DNA from: Rickettsia typhi
GTDB lineage: Bacteria > Pseudomonadota > Alphaproteobacteria > Rickettsiales > Rickettsiaceae
Direction: 5' to 3'
Length of the DNA: 64,000 nucleotides
Assembly: GCA_945865485.1 (NCBI GenBank)
Contig: CAMBEC010000001.1
Location: forward strand, 62,001-126,000
Part shown: positions 1 through 8,830 of the stretch, piece by piece
Numbering within the stretch: the first letter of the stretch is position 1
How the letters are laid out: each line of letters begins with the position of its first letter
The notes under the pieces: model-generated
Told to the model about the DNA's origin: nothing
Seen by the model: only the letters and a program-made list of their open reading frames with translations
The model's database searches: none
Translations under genes and position numbers: made by a program

Positions 1-167
1 CCCACGACATTTGGCCCTCTCCTCATTTGCATTAACCCAATAACTCTTCTTTCTGCGTAGGTAAGGTAGGCTACGCACAATAATAGAGGCAAAGTAATAA
101 GCAAAATTTTTGCTACGATAAATATAATAGGCAAACCATACTCGTTAAATATTTCCATTATGGTCAT
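1..167 (-). CDS. nuoH: NADH-quinone oxidoreductase subunit H, partial
   Basis: This is the N-terminal part of the complex I membrane subunit NuoH, cut by the left edge of the window. About 55 codons are present. They give a hydrophobic first helix followed by the family signature [21 protein letters not shown], of which the AERRV and QMRRGPN blocks are diagnostic (the conserved matrix-side loop near quinone entry). The start codon at 167 overlaps the nuoG stop by four bases (ATGA), so translation is probably coupled. A second in-frame ATG at 158 is possible. NuoH with NuoA, J, K, L, M and N forms the proton-pumping arm in the inner membrane. Identity is firm from motif and context; the rest of the protein is not visible. 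Confidence 0.93.
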   Translation of the reverse strand, partial: MTIMEIFNEYGLPIIFIVAKILLITLPLLLCVAYLTYAERRVIGLMQMRRGPNVV

Positions 168-2218
168 AACGCCTTCTCCAAAGAAGAGGTTACCTCTTTT
201 TCGCACCTTGCCATAGTGACCGAGGCTCGGCTAATTGGATCACTCATGTAGTAATTGAATTTTACTTTAGTTAAAGGCTTTTTTGTTAGTTTCGCTGACG
301 ATTTAAAATGGACAAAATTTGTCGGAATAAGAGTATCTATGTTTGCAAATACCATATTTTCCTTTGCCATTAATCTTCTGACATCACATAAAGACTGAAC
401 GGCTAAATCAATATCTAGATTCTCAGATAAATGAGAGATTATGTTCCAACTTTCTTTTGCCTGACCGACAGGAGAAACTGCAGCTCTTGCATATTGCGGC
501 AACCCTTCCAAGTTTACAAAAATACCATCTTGTTCTGTATAAGCTGCTTCTGGCAAAATAACATTTGCGCGAGATGCCGCCGCATCGCCATGATGCCCCT
601 GGTAAACAACAAAACAATCTTCACCAATCTGGCTTATATCAAAATCATCCGCCCCAAGCAAGTAAAGCATCTTGATCTTACCAGTTTTTGTCATCTTTAA
701 TATTTCCTCTGTCCCATTGCCATTCTTGCCATAGATAAAACCAATATCAAGAGCACCAACCATTGAAGCATGATTATGCAGGATGTTTATTCCATTCCAA
801 TCATCTCGTACAATATTATGCTTTTTGGCTATTTCATGAACAAGAGATAAAATAGCAAAACCATCAGATCGGGTAAGGGCCGCATCACCAACAATAATCA
901 TTGGATATTTGTAACTCTTCAACTCTTTCACGACACTTGATTTATCAGATAAGATTTCTTCAAGCACTGACAAACTATCTCCAAGCTCAATAATAGGATA
1001 AGTTTGGTCGTCTACCTGGCCAATTCTTGCCACTTTCATTTGGCCATTTCTTACTACCTTCCCTATCCTTGCATTTAAAACTGGGGCAACTTGCCTTGGA
1101 TTAGCGCCAATAAGCAAACAAAAATCCGCTTTTTCAATATTGGCAATCGTTGTATTAAAGAGGTAGTTACTTCTGTTTGTGGTATCAATACTGTAACCAA
1201 ACTGATTAGCATCGACTATATTCGAACCGACTCTAGCCAGAAGTTTTTTAAGTAAAAACATAGACTCGCACGAGCTGGTAGTTCCGGCAATCGCTGCAAT
1301 TTCATTACCACTTATAGAATTCATTTTTTTTGCAACAGCTGAAAGTGCTTGAGCCCAGCTGGAACTAACTAATTTATTACCTTCTTTTATATACGGCACA
1401 TCCAATCTTTGGACCTTTAAACCGTCATAAGAGAACCTTGCTTTATCCGATATCCATTCTTCATTAATATCTTCGTTCAGCTTTGGCAGAATTCGCATAA
1501 CTTCCATGCCTCTTGAATCAATTCTGATGTTTGATCCCATTGCATCCATAACATCAATAGACTCTGTCTTTTCAAGCTCCCAACTTCTTGCATTAAAAGC
1601 GTAGGGCTTTGAAGTAAGAGCACCAACGGGACATAAATCTATAATGTTACCCGAAAGCTCAGAGGTTAGAGTTTTTTCAAGGTAACTTGTAATTTCCATG
1701 TGCTCACCACGATGGATAGCTCCCATCTCAGGTACCCCAGCTACATCTGTAGAAAACCGAATACAACGTGTACAATGAATACAACGCGTCATTTGTGTTT
1801 TTACCAACGGGCCAAGATTTTTATCTACTACAGATCTTTTATTTTCTGCATATCTGTTAGTTCCTTTTCCATACTTAAACGCTTGGTCTTGAAGATCGCA
1901 TTCACCACCTTGATCACATATTGGGCAGTCTAGCGGGTGATTAATCAACAAGAATTCCATGACCCCTTGACGAGCCTTCTTAATTACCGGAGTATCGGTT
2001 TTAATAACCATACCCTCAGCTACTGGCATGGCACAAGAAGCAATAGGCTTAGGAGCCTTTTCCATCTCCACTAAACACATGCGGCAATTACCAGCTATTT
2101 TTAAACGTTCATGAAAACAAAAATGAGGGATCTCAATTCCAGCCTGCTCGCAAGCTTGCATGACTGTCAAACCATCTTCTACTTCAATTTCTTTATTATC
2201 TATAGTTAGCTTTGGCAT
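164..2218 (-). CDS. nuoG: NADH-quinone oxidoreductase subunit G
   Basis: Large iron-sulphur subunit of respiratory complex I, in the peripheral arm. Cluster ligands are visible in order: Cys34, Cys45, Cys48 and Cys62 for the plant-type [2Fe-2S] cluster; His94, Cys98, Cys101 and Cys107 for the His-ligated [4Fe-4S] cluster; and Cys146, Cys149, Cys152 and Cys196 for the next [4Fe-4S] cluster. The C-terminal two thirds is the molybdopterin-oxidoreductase-like domain, which in complex I carries no cofactor. The 684 aa length fits alphaproteobacterial and mitochondrial 75 kDa homologues. It is followed by nuoH with a four-base overlap, as in the usual nuo order. The gene upstream in the operon would be expected to be nuoF, but here the next gene, pyrH, faces away, so nuoG heads this nuo segment. 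Confidence 0.97.
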   Translation of the reverse strand: MPKLTIDNKEIEVEDGLTVMQACEQAGIEIPHFCFHERLKIAGNCRMCLVEMEKAPKPIASCAMPVAEGMVIKTDTPVIKKARQGVMEFLLINHPLDCPICDQGGECDLQDQAFKYGKGTNRYAENKRSVVDKNLGPLVKTQMTRCIHCTRCIRFSTDVAGVPEMGAIHRGEHMEITSYLEKTLTSELSGNIIDLCPVGALTSKPYAFNARSWELEKTESIDVMDAMGSNIRIDSRGMEVMRILPKLNEDINEEWISDKARFSYDGLKVQRLDVPYIKEGNKLVSSSWAQALSAVAKKMNSISGNEIAAIAGTTSSCESMFLLKKLLARVGSNIVDANQFGYSIDTTNRSNYLFNTTIANIEKADFCLLIGANPRQVAPVLNARIGKVVRNGQMKVARIGQVDDQTYPIIELGDSLSVLEEILSDKSSVVKELKSYKYPMIIVGDAALTRSDGFAILSLVHEIAKKHNIVRDDWNGINILHNHASMVGALDIGFIYGKNGNGTEEILKMTKTGKIKMLYLLGADDFDISQIGEDCFVVYQGHHGDAAASRANVILPEAAYTEQDGIFVNLEGLPQYARAAVSPVGQAKESWNIISHLSENLDIDLAVQSLCDVRRLMAKENMVFANIDTLIPTNFVHFKSSAKLTKKPLTKVKFNYYMSDPISRASVTMARCEKEVTSSLEKAL

Positions 2219-2595
2219 TCTTTAAATGTTTTTAAGTATTATAAGACATAATAAACAACGCCTACCCGAAAACCAATGTTTTTTATTGTTAGTTAGAATT
2301 TATAACCAAGTTTTGACCAAATCACTGTTGCAAGATATGACATATGAGGGAATTGATTTCTACAAAGCTTGATAACTTATTATAATCAGTTAGTTCAAAC
2401 GACTCATGTTGTAAATAGGAATGTATAGGCATAAACGGGACCGTCAAGTTAATGAATTAAGTGCTAAAGAGCCATAATTCTTGAATTTTAGGTAGCAAGA
2501 AGTCTTTGTGTAGCATCATCTCAAATTGCTTTGGCTGTATTACTTGGCGGTGACGGCCACTAGTAGTAATTTTCACTTTCAAACCACTAGTTTTC
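2219..2595. other. Intergenic region, nuoG-pyrH divergent spacer
   Basis: A spacer of about 380 bases between the divergent nuoG and pyrH genes, with no convincing gene on either strand. It must hold the nuoG promoter on the minus strand, but I could not fix a clear -35/-10 pair for it. A minus-strand reading frame of 88 codons (2457-2723) crosses the pyrH start and is not supported by recognised similarity. Confidence 0.5.
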
Positions 2596-2624
2596 TTGAC
2601 AAAAACAATAGTTGACGATACGAT
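2596..2624 (+). promoter_or_regulatory. Sigma-70 type promoter for pyrH-frr
   Basis: A perfect TTGACA (2596-2601) is followed after 17 bases by TACGAT (2619-2624). Transcription would begin near 2631, about 28 bases before the pyrH ATG at 2659. The box coincides with a possible TTG start codon of a longer frame, which argues that the longer frame is not used. Confidence 0.6.
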
Positions 2625-2658
2625 TGCGCTCATCCATATATTCAAAAAAATAATCTGT

Positions 2659-3378
2659 ATGCCCATAGAAAACTGCAAAAGAGTTTTGTTCAAAGTTTCT
2701 GGTGAAGCTCTGATGGGCAACAAAAAATTTGGTCATGACATTGACACCTTAAACGGTATTGCCGCTGATATTAAAGAAGTATGCGAATTAGGCATCCAAG
2801 TGTGCGTAGTCGTTGGTGGCGGAAATATATATCGCGGCGCAGACGCTTCGTTACTTGGAATGGAAAGGGCCTCTGCTGACTATATGGGAATGTTAGCAAC
2901 GGTAATTAACGCACTGGCACTACAAAGTTCAATGGAGCGAGCTGGTATATACACCAGAGTCCAGTCCGCTATCCCAATGACCAGCATTTGCGAGCCCTTC
3001 ATAAGACGTAGAGCAAAAAGACATATGGAAAAAGGAAGAGTGGTAATTTTTGCCGCAGGAATAGGTAGCCCCTTTTTTACAACAGATAGCGCAGCCGTAC
3101 TAAGAGCCGTTGAAATGAATTGTGATGTTTTATTTAAAGGAACGAATGTTGACGGTGTATATAGCTCTGATCCTAAGAAAGACGAAAGCGCAACTAAATT
3201 CAATGAAATAACATATACTGATGTACTTAAAGATAGTTTGAAAGTTATGGATATGGCAGCAATAGCTGTGGCACGAGAAAACGAGCTGCCTATCAAAGTT
3301 TTTTCTATCAAAGAACGTGGGAATTTTGCTAAAGTACTGCAAAATAAAGGAGAATATACGCTTATACGGGGGAAATAA
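2659..3378 (+). CDS. pyrH: Uridylate kinase (UMP kinase)
   Basis: Phosphorylates UMP to UDP with ATP in the cytosol, an essential pyrimidine step. It belongs to the amino-acid-kinase fold: [14 protein letters not shown] at the N-terminus is the phosphate-binding start, [10 protein letters not shown] the glycine-rich loop, followed by [12 protein letters not shown] and [16 protein letters not shown], all hallmark PyrH segments. I place the start at the ATG at 2659 (239 aa) and not at the upstream TTG at 2596. The 239 aa form matches the family length, and the TTG lies inside a good -35 box. The stop codon shares one base with the frr start, so the two are co-translated. The usual rpsB-tsf pair is not upstream here. 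Confidence 0.95.
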   Translation: MPIENCKRVLFKVSGEALMGNKKFGHDIDTLNGIAADIKEVCELGIQVCVVVGGGNIYRGADASLLGMERASADYMGMLATVINALALQSSMERAGIYTRVQSAIPMTSICEPFIRRRAKRHMEKGRVVIFAAGIGSPFFTTDSAAVLRAVEMNCDVLFKGTNVDGVYSSDPKKDESATKFNEITYTDVLKDSLKVMDMAAIAVARENELPIKVFSIKERGNFAKVLQNKGEYTLIRGK

Positions 3379-3935
3379 TGGACAAGTTATTAAAACAAGA
3401 ACTAACTGAAAAAATGGACAAAACAATCGCGGTCTTAGACAAGGAATTAAAAGGCCTTAGGACCGGTAGAGCGTCAGTAAACTTACTAGACCCAGTTGTT
3501 ATTGAAGCCTATGGCAGCAAAATGCCTATATCTCAAGTCGGAACAGTTTCAACCCCAGACGCCAAAACAATTAGCGTTCAAGTTTGGGATAAATCTATGG
3601 TTAAGACGGTAGAAAAAGCTATTGCAGATGCAAACCTTGGTTTAAATCCTAGCTCTGATGGTCAACTTATACGTATGAGCTTACCGATAATAAGCCAAGA
3701 GCGTAGAAAAGAGTTGGTAAAGCTAGCGCATAAATACGGTGAAAATACTAAAGTAGCAATGCGTAACATCAGACGCGATGGTATGGATATACTTAAAAAA
3801 ATGGAGAAAGACCATAATCTTTCTAAAGATGAGCATCATGATCACTCCGAAGAAATTCAGAAACTTACTGATGATTTTATAAGCAAGGTTGATGTTGTCA
3901 TAAAATCCCGAGAAGAAGAGATTTTGACTATTTAG
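3378..3935 (+). CDS. frr: Ribosome recycling factor
   Basis: Splits post-termination ribosomes together with EF-G. The 185 aa length is exactly the family norm. Diagnostic segments include [17 protein letters not shown] near residue 24, the [11 protein letters not shown] strand, and the C-terminal helix [14 protein letters not shown]. It starts on the last base of the pyrH stop codon (TAATG), a pairing that is widespread in bacteria. No rho-independent terminator is evident after it; the downstream spacer instead carries palindromic repeats. Confidence 0.97.
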   Translation: MDKLLKQELTEKMDKTIAVLDKELKGLRTGRASVNLLDPVVIEAYGSKMPISQVGTVSTPDAKTISVQVWDKSMVKTVEKAIADANLGLNPSSDGQLIRMSLPIISQERRKELVKLAHKYGENTKVAMRNIRRDGMDILKKMEKDHNLSKDEHHDHSEEIQKLTDDFISKVDVVIKSREEEILTI

Positions 3936-3996
3936 CCTGAACTATGGACAAGGAATAGGGTCGTATGGTTTTATGCTGGGACTTAGTGTACGCACC

Positions 3997-4056
3997 GTCA
4001 TCCTAGACACGATCTTCTTTCTGCTGCCTGAGATACCAGATCAAGTCCGGTATGAC
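3997..4056 (+). repeat. Two-hairpin palindromic repeat, copy 1
   Basis: Sixty bases beginning GTCATCC and ending GGTATGAC. The core GATCTTCTTTC-TGCTGCCTGAGAT is shared with the copy at 12755-12819. The second half folds as ATACC...GGTAT, whereas the copy at 12755 has ATGCCG...CGGCAT at the same place, so base changes on both arms keep the stem paired. Confidence 0.7.
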
Positions 4057-4170
4057 TGTATTTCTTGCCGAGCATGACTAAATCTAATATTTATCTTATC
4101 TCTATGTCCGTCTGTCGCAAGTGTGACATTGTGAGCTACGCACGGTCGATCAATTTATACCAAGAAAGCC

Positions 4171-4191
4171 ATTTTGAACTTGATTCAGGAT
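4171..4191 (-). repeat. Degenerate fragment of the palindromic repeat
   Basis: Read on the minus strand, it gives ATCCTGAATCAAGTTC followed by an imperfect partner arm. It sits directly beside the larger repeat at 4199-4271, in the same relative order as at 17457-17594. Confidence 0.4.
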
Positions 4192-4198
4192 GGATTTT

Positions 4199-4271
4199 AT
4201 GTTGCATAAGCGCATTTCTTCCATGAGAATAGGCTAATTCAACCAGAATCGCCATCGTTTCTTATATCAAA
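4199..4271 (-). repeat. Long dispersed repeat, inverted copy
   Basis: Read on the minus strand, this stretch begins GTTTGATATAAGAAACGATG and ends CTTATGCAAC. It aligns over about 70 bases with 17457-17525 on the plus strand at roughly 80 percent identity by eye, with one two-base gap. The two copies face each other across about 13 kb. Confidence 0.65.
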
Positions 4272-4277
4272 CCTGGG

Positions 4278-5324
4278 TTATTTAACACGATGGAATTCAT
4301 CTTTTATTTTACCAGTCAATGCCTGAAGTAAATTATCTAAGGTTACAAAACCAACTAACTTTTCATCTTGATATACAAGAGCTAAGTGAGTCATCCCATT
4401 TTGGAATCTTGGCAAAAGATCTAACGCTTCTTCACTGGTATTAATTTTTAGTGCTGGGCGCAACAAACCATCAAAGTTAATAATTTCTGAACCGTGTGCT
4501 AAAGCAGCAAAACAATCTTTCGCATGGATAATACCCAAAATATTTTCTATACTTTCTTGGTAAACAGGGTAACGACTATAATGACGATCAGCAATTAAGG
4601 CTAAATTATTTTTTATGGAATGTTTATTATTTAGAGCTACAAGACTCTCAATTGGTTGCATTACGTCACTAATCAATAATTTTGTAAACTCTAAAGCTTT
4701 AGTAAGGATTCTGGCCTCGTCTTGTTCTATCCCTCCATGTAAATGACTACTTGTTAAAATTATTTTCAATTCTTCTACAGAGTAGGCATTTTCATCCTCA
4801 TTCACACTATCTAATCTGAACATTTTTAATAACATAAAGGCACAGCTATTAAGACAATAGATTACGGGAAACAGAATCCAGTAAAAACCATACAAAGGTA
4901 TAGCCGTTAATAGGGAAATTTTCTCTGCTTGACGAATCGCCATGGTCTTTGGCATCAATTCGCCCACTACAATGTGCAGAAAAGATATGATAGAAAATGC
5001 AACTATATATGAAATAATTTCTACGAGAGTGTCTGACACAATGCCCACTAACTCTAATATAGGTTTTGCCAAATGCGCAAAAGCTGGCTCTCCCACCCAT
5101 CCTAATCCTAAGGAAGCTAAAGTGATGCCAAGTTGACAAGCCGAGAGATAGGAATCTATATCTTTATGAATTTTAGCAAGGATAATTCCACTAAATCCTT
5201 TAGTTGTTTGTAGAATTTCTATTTTTGTAGTACGCAACCGTACCATAGCAAATTCTGCTGCTACAAAAAAACCATTTAGAAATACAAGGAAAATTGCACA
5301 TATAAGATATAGGGAGGTCAGCAT
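4278..5324 (-). CDS. CNNM/CBS-domain membrane protein, TlyC/HlyC-CorC family
   Basis: Four hydrophobic segments make up the N-terminal CNNM (DUF21) domain, roughly residues 1-190. It includes GFFVAAEFAMVRLRTTKI near residue 20 and VGELMPKTMAIRQAEKI, both typical of the family. A cytoplasmic CBS pair follows (about residues 210-340), with the SDVMQPIESLVAL and YSRYPVYQESIENILGIIHAKD segments. At 348 aa it lacks the C-terminal CorC_HlyC domain that takes many homologues past 420 aa. Relatives include Rickettsia TlyC, described as membranolytic, and Mg2+/Co2+ efflux-related CorC proteins. I would not infer haemolysis from sequence; an ion-transport role is as likely. It is transcribed alone, convergent with frr. 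Confidence 0.85.
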   Translation of the reverse strand: MLTSLYLICAIFLVFLNGFFVAAEFAMVRLRTTKIEILQTTKGFSGIILAKIHKDIDSYLSACQLGITLASLGLGWVGEPAFAHLAKPILELVGIVSDTLVEIISYIVAFSIISFLHIVVGELMPKTMAIRQAEKISLLTAIPLYGFYWILFPVIYCLNSCAFMLLKMFRLDSVNEDENAYSVEELKIILTSSHLHGGIEQDEARILTKALEFTKLLISDVMQPIESLVALNNKHSIKNNLALIADRHYSRYPVYQESIENILGIIHAKDCFAALAHGSEIINFDGLLRPALKINTSEEALDLLPRFQNGMTHLALVYQDEKLVGFVTLDNLLQALTGKIKDEFHRVK

Positions 5325-5508
5325 TTTTGTTATCTACTTTATAAAATTAGTTGTCTAAAAGAAGAAGCCTCTCGCAATAATTCTTTATTTAAGAAGGTTT
5401 TTGCTCAATCAATAATTCAACTATTTTTTCATGTTGGCAACATACTTTACCCTTTTGACCCACATAATATTAGATATTGAGATTATGTTACATCTGCAAG
5501 AGAGCCAC

Positions 5509-6348
5509 TTAACTTTTTTCTACACATTGTTTTAATAACTCGATCATTTCTAAGTATTTTCTACAAAATAAATCCACCTTCGACCCATTTTCATCTTCGC
5601 TTATCCAATTTTCAGAATCTATTTTAACAATTCTTTTGTTAAATTTCTTGTACACACTATCATCTTGATTTGAATCCACAACCACACATTGATGGGTTTG
5701 ATTGTTTAGGATAGACTCAATATCACTATAATCCTTCAAACTTGAATGCTCTTTTTGATATAATTTAACAACCCCAGCATCAATGCCATTAAAAAAATGC
5801 TCGAAGCTGTCACTTACCACAACCATATCTTTAATCGACGATAATTCATGGTCCTTAAGTTGTATTAGCGAGTTAATTTTAGCTCTAGCTTTATTTCTGT
5901 TTGACTCGACTATTAATTTGAGCTCAGGCATTTCTTTTATAATAACTTCTGCGAGCTCTTCGTGGAGAGCTAAAACATTATCAAGATCAAGCCAAAAATG
6001 CCAGTTTATTGCATCCTTGTCATCTTGAAAATTTATGGACCCAAAATCACTAATTTTTATAACTTTACCTTTGAATTTTTCAGCTAATTTTCCAGCAAAA
6101 CTTTCAAAATTATCATCTATATAAATCAACATTTTCGCATCAAAAATCTTTTCATTATCAGACGGTTTCATCTGATAATGATGCGGACAACCAGATGAAG
6201 TGTTAATCGCAATCACATCAGCCTCATCCTCAGTGAGCATAGCAACCAAACTTGCAATCGGCGTAATACTGGTTACTATTTTGGGCTTGGCATTTGCTGA
6301 CAAGCTACTCATCAAAATAAATAACACTAACACCAATCTATATTTCAC
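5509..6348 (-). CDS. znuA: Zinc/manganese ABC transporter substrate-binding protein, ZnuA-like
   Basis: Exported metal-binding protein. Residues 1-20 form a Sec signal peptide ending ANA. The mature chain begins KPKIVTSITPIASLVAML, the usual cluster A-1 opening. Metal-ligand histidines are visible in CPHHYQMKPSD near residue 55 and NWHFWLDLDN near residue 117. The characteristic acidic loop of ZnuA is short or absent. At 279 aa it is slightly small for the family. The start overlaps the end of the CCA-transferase gene by 11 bases, so the two are probably co-transcribed. No znuB or znuC is adjacent, so the permease and ATPase must lie elsewhere. Confidence 0.8.
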   Translation of the reverse strand: MKYRLVLVLFILMSSLSANAKPKIVTSITPIASLVAMLTEDEADVIAINTSSGCPHHYQMKPSDNEKIFDAKMLIYIDDNFESFAGKLAEKFKGKVIKISDFGSINFQDDKDAINWHFWLDLDNVLALHEELAEVIIKEMPELKLIVESNRNKARAKINSLIQLKDHELSSIKDMVVVSDSFEHFFNGIDAGVVKLYQKEHSSLKDYSDIESILNNQTHQCVVVDSNQDDSVYKKFNKRIVKIDSENWISEDENGSKVDLFCRKYLEMIELLKQCVEKS

Positions 6349-7687
6349 AATTTTTCACCAAATTAATTATTTCTTCTTTGTTCAAAGCAAAGTCGCTTTG
6401 AACCCATTTATACTTCAAGCTCTTTATTAGTTTACCAAGAGTTTCTCCTCTATAACCTAATTTTATAAGATCATTTCCATTAACCGGAAATTTAGGAACA
6501 TCTTTATTCTTTAGGTTAGCCAATAAATCATAAACTATTTTGTTATCTTCAAGCCACACAGAAGCAAGGACAAAATAGCTCAAAAACGATTTCTCTTCAA
6601 GCCAAATTACTTTTAATAATGTCTCGACAGACCCTTTATCTAAGGATTTCTTTAACTGCAATAGTTTTATTACTAATAACGCTTCAGCTCTAGAAAATTT
6701 TAACTCTAATAATTTTTTCAATAGATCTTTTGCAGAGCCATCTTCTGCTAGGCGAGGGCTAGGAGTATACTGGGCAGAAGATCGCAGCACACCACTTGGC
6801 ATACGTGAAAATCTGAGCACTGGAGCGATAACGCAATCGTCCGCAGAAGTAGAATTATGGGAGAGGTCTAATGACGCACTAAACAAAATTGCGTATACAG
6901 CACCTAAATCAAGGGATATGTTAAAATCCTTCGCTATATTTATAGCTTTTATGTGCATCACTTGATCATATCTAGTAACAGGGAAAATAACCTGCATAAT
7001 CTCTGAATCATACATTTTTGCTAAAATATATGGGCTAAGCTCAAGAGACAACATAGTATCCATTTCATGCTTTATTCGTTCACCAGAAAGCAACTTCAAC
7101 TTATCTTTAAATCTGACGCAGGCCGCTAACCCTTCTTCATCTATCTTATTAGCATATTTACAAGAGAACCTAAAAAACCGAAGTATTCGCAAGTAATCTT
7201 CCTGAATCCTTTCATCCGCAGTACCAATAAATATAACTCTGCGATTATTGAGATCATCAACACCACCAAAATAATCATATATTTCATGTTTTATAGGGCA
7301 GTAACTGAGCGAATTAATCGTAAAATCCCGACGCTGGGCATCTTCTCTAAAATCATTACTATACTCGACATCGGCATGCCTACCATCACAGGACAAATCC
7401 TTTCTTAAAGTAGTAATTTCAAAAACTTCCTTATTGATGAGAGCTGAAACTGTGCCAAATTTTATACCAGTAGGTATGACTTTTACTCCATGAGCTTCTA
7501 AGACACTAATAACTTGCAATGGCTTAAAGTCAGTTGCCATATCTATATCTTTTGTTGGCCATCCAAGCAAAGTATCTCTAACAACTCCACCAACAAGCCT
7601 TACTTGCGCTCCAGCGTCTGTCAATAATTTGACAATTTTTAGATAATTTTTTGATTTTATGTTTAGAACTTGATTAAGCCTTTTCAT
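6338..7687 (-). CDS. cca: CCA tRNA nucleotidyltransferase / poly(A) polymerase family protein
   Basis: Class II nucleotidyltransferase that repairs or adds the 3'-CCA of tRNAs. VRLVGGVVRDTLLG (residues 29-42) holds the GG-x-VRD motif, and DIDMAT (about 47) supplies the catalytic aspartates. RRDFTINSLSY and GGVDDLNNRRVIFIG follow, then the ERIQEDYLRILRFFRFSCKYA helix that recognises ATP and CTP. The tail is helical. Between about residues 270 and 320 there is a block rich in Ser, Pro and Arg (SRMPSGVLRSSAQYTPSP) that reads unlike the surrounding helices and is higher in GC. It keeps the frame and contains an inverted repeat, so it looks like an inserted palindromic element. Family assignment is firm; whether the enzyme adds CCA or poly(A) cannot be told from this. 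Confidence 0.88.
   Translation of the reverse strand: MKRLNQVLNIKSKNYLKIVKLLTDAGAQVRLVGGVVRDTLLGWPTKDIDMATDFKPLQVISVLEAHGVKVIPTGIKFGTVSALINKEVFEITTLRKDLSCDGRHADVEYSNDFREDAQRRDFTINSLSYCPIKHEIYDYFGGVDDLNNRRVIFIGTADERIQEDYLRILRFFRFSCKYANKIDEEGLAACVRFKDKLKLLSGERIKHEMDTMLSLELSPYILAKMYDSEIMQVIFPVTRYDQVMHIKAINIAKDFNISLDLGAVYAILFSASLDLSHNSTSADDCVIAPVLRFSRMPSGVLRSSAQYTPSPRLAEDGSAKDLLKKLLELKFSRAEALLVIKLLQLKKSLDKGSVETLLKVIWLEEKSFLSYFVLASVWLEDNKIVYDLLANLKNKDVPKFPVNGNDLIKLGYRGETLGKLIKSLKYKWVQSDFALNKEEIINLVKNCEI
6725..6880 (-). repeat. Putative in-frame palindromic insertion inside cca
   Basis: A GC-richer stretch inside an AT-rich gene. It contains the inverted pair ATCTTCTGC (6740-6748) and GCAGAAGAT (6774-6782). 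The encoded peptide is low-complexity and does not look like the helical C-terminal part of CCA enzymes on either side. Boundaries are approximate. Rickettsia genomes are known to carry such in-frame palindromic elements (RPE); family membership here is inference. Confidence 0.45.
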
Positions 7688-7721
7688 ACCGGTTTAATTT
7701 CAGGAGATGACAGTTTATTTT

Positions 7722-7779
7722 GTCATCCCGGGGTTTGACCCGGGATCTTCTTTTGCTTCTAGAGATCCTGTGAATGATC
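7722..7779 (+). repeat. Two-hairpin palindromic repeat, copy 3
   Basis: It starts GTCATCCCGGG; the arms ATCCCGGG (7725-7732) and CCCGGGAT (7739-7746) form a perfect 8-bp stem with a 6-base loop. The family core GATCTTCTTTTGCTTCT follows, and the second hairpin is eroded. It lies just past the end of flgL, between flgL and cca. Confidence 0.65.
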
Positions 7780-7821
7780 TTATATTCGACTTGTTACGAG
7801 AACCTTCTCTATATGCCTTGT

Positions 7822-8808
7822 TTAAATCCTACTGTTTTGAAGTAGCGCGTCAAAAGCCTTATCTCCTGCATTAGCAATAGAAATCGAAGCCACAAAACTT
7901 TCGAGCAATGTCTTAGCCCTACCAGTCAACTCCACCAAATCTCCTTTAAACTCTTTCAGGATTGCTGAGGCCGAATTAATATCTGACAAGTTAATACTTC
8001 TTGCTGCCTCAACTTTTTCTATTTCAAGATTAATAAGAACTTGTGTCTCCCCGCGCGCCAGTCTTTGAACGTCCTGGGCAGCACCTATATCTGCAAGGGT
8101 AACTGCCGGTACACCAGGACCACCAGCAACAACTCCAGTTTTAACCATATTTAAGTATCCTATAGTTTTAACCATAGAATCCATTCCAGGATATAGAAAA
8201 CCTTGTTTTACCTCATGAGCGGAAGAGACAGTTACCACCGTTACATCTGGAGCAGCATCACTATAATTATTTACTAATACGCTGCCACCTACGACATTAC
8301 TTTGAGTTTTTAGATTAACAGCAACTCTGTTACCTGTAACCGGATCGATGACTGATAATGGATCAGTAAATGGGTCATTACCACCAAATATATATTCGCC
8401 TGATTGGTTTTTACTCCGCATAATTCGCTCAATTTCACCCAAGGCTTTGTCAGCTTTCTGAGCATCTGTTCCAGCTGCTGCAGAATTTTGTGCTCGTTCT
8501 TGCTCAAATCTAACCATCGCCTTATTAATGTCAATAAGAGCCTGTTGTTGCGATTTAAGCTTACCGTCTGACACGTATACCGTTGTCTTATTCGCCTCAG
8601 CTTTTAAAATCATAGCCTGAGCATTATCAAACCTTCCTGATAATCCAGTAGCATCCAGCTCGGCGCGCGAACCAAATTTTTGTCCAGTTGTAACATTAGC
8701 CAATGAATCTTGAACTTGATTAGACAGATCACCTATATCTCTGCGTTTTCCAGAAGCAGAATTTAATATATCAAGGGCTGATGTAAGGTTACTTCCTATA
8801 GTTGGCAT
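7822..8808 (-). CDS. flgL: Flagellar hook-associated protein 3 (hook-filament junction)
   Basis: FlgL joins the hook to the filament, sitting between FlgK and flagellin. The N-terminal helix (MPTIGSNLTSALDILNSASG) is followed by VQDSLANVTTGQKFGSRAEL, which corresponds to the flagellin-type block where the family has tGkrin..sDdP. GEYIFGGNDPFTDPLSV near residue 140 matches the FlgL signature G.YiFsG. The C-terminal coiled-coil D0/D1 helix is present (INSASAILKEFKGDLVELT). The 328 aa length is normal. It is the last gene of flgI-flgJ-flgN-flgK-flgL, 22 bases after flgK. Export is by the flagellar type III apparatus, so no Sec signal is expected and none is seen. Confidence 0.88.
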   Translation of the reverse strand: MPTIGSNLTSALDILNSASGKRRDIGDLSNQVQDSLANVTTGQKFGSRAELDATGLSGRFDNAQAMILKAEANKTTVYVSDGKLKSQQQALIDINKAMVRFEQERAQNSAAAGTDAQKADKALGEIERIMRSKNQSGEYIFGGNDPFTDPLSVIDPVTGNRVAVNLKTQSNVVGGSVLVNNYSDAAPDVTVVTVSSAHEVKQGFLYPGMDSMVKTIGYLNMVKTGVVAGGPGVPAVTLADIGAAQDVQRLARGETQVLINLEIEKVEAARSINLSDINSASAILKEFKGDLVELTGRAKTLLESFVASISIANAGDKAFDALLQNSRI

Positions 8809-8830
8809 AGTATTTATCTCTTAAAATTAT

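Larger units (their letters stand above)
3936..4277. other. Intergenic region rich in repeats, frr-tlyC
   Basis: A 342-base spacer between two convergent genes. It contains one copy of a two-hairpin palindromic repeat (3997-4056), a degenerate hairpin of the same kind (4171-4191) and a roughly 70-base repeat (4199-4271) whose inverted copy lies at 17457-17525. No coding sequence is supported. Confidence 0.7.

Noticed and set aside
2596..2658. Longer pyrH beginning at TTG 2596
   Set aside because: The TTG is the -35 box of a good promoter and the extra 21 residues are not in PyrH proteins; the ATG at 2659 gives the family length.
2457..2723. An 88-codon minus-strand frame across the pyrH start
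   Set aside because: It overlaps the conserved start of pyrH and its promoter and shows no recognised family.
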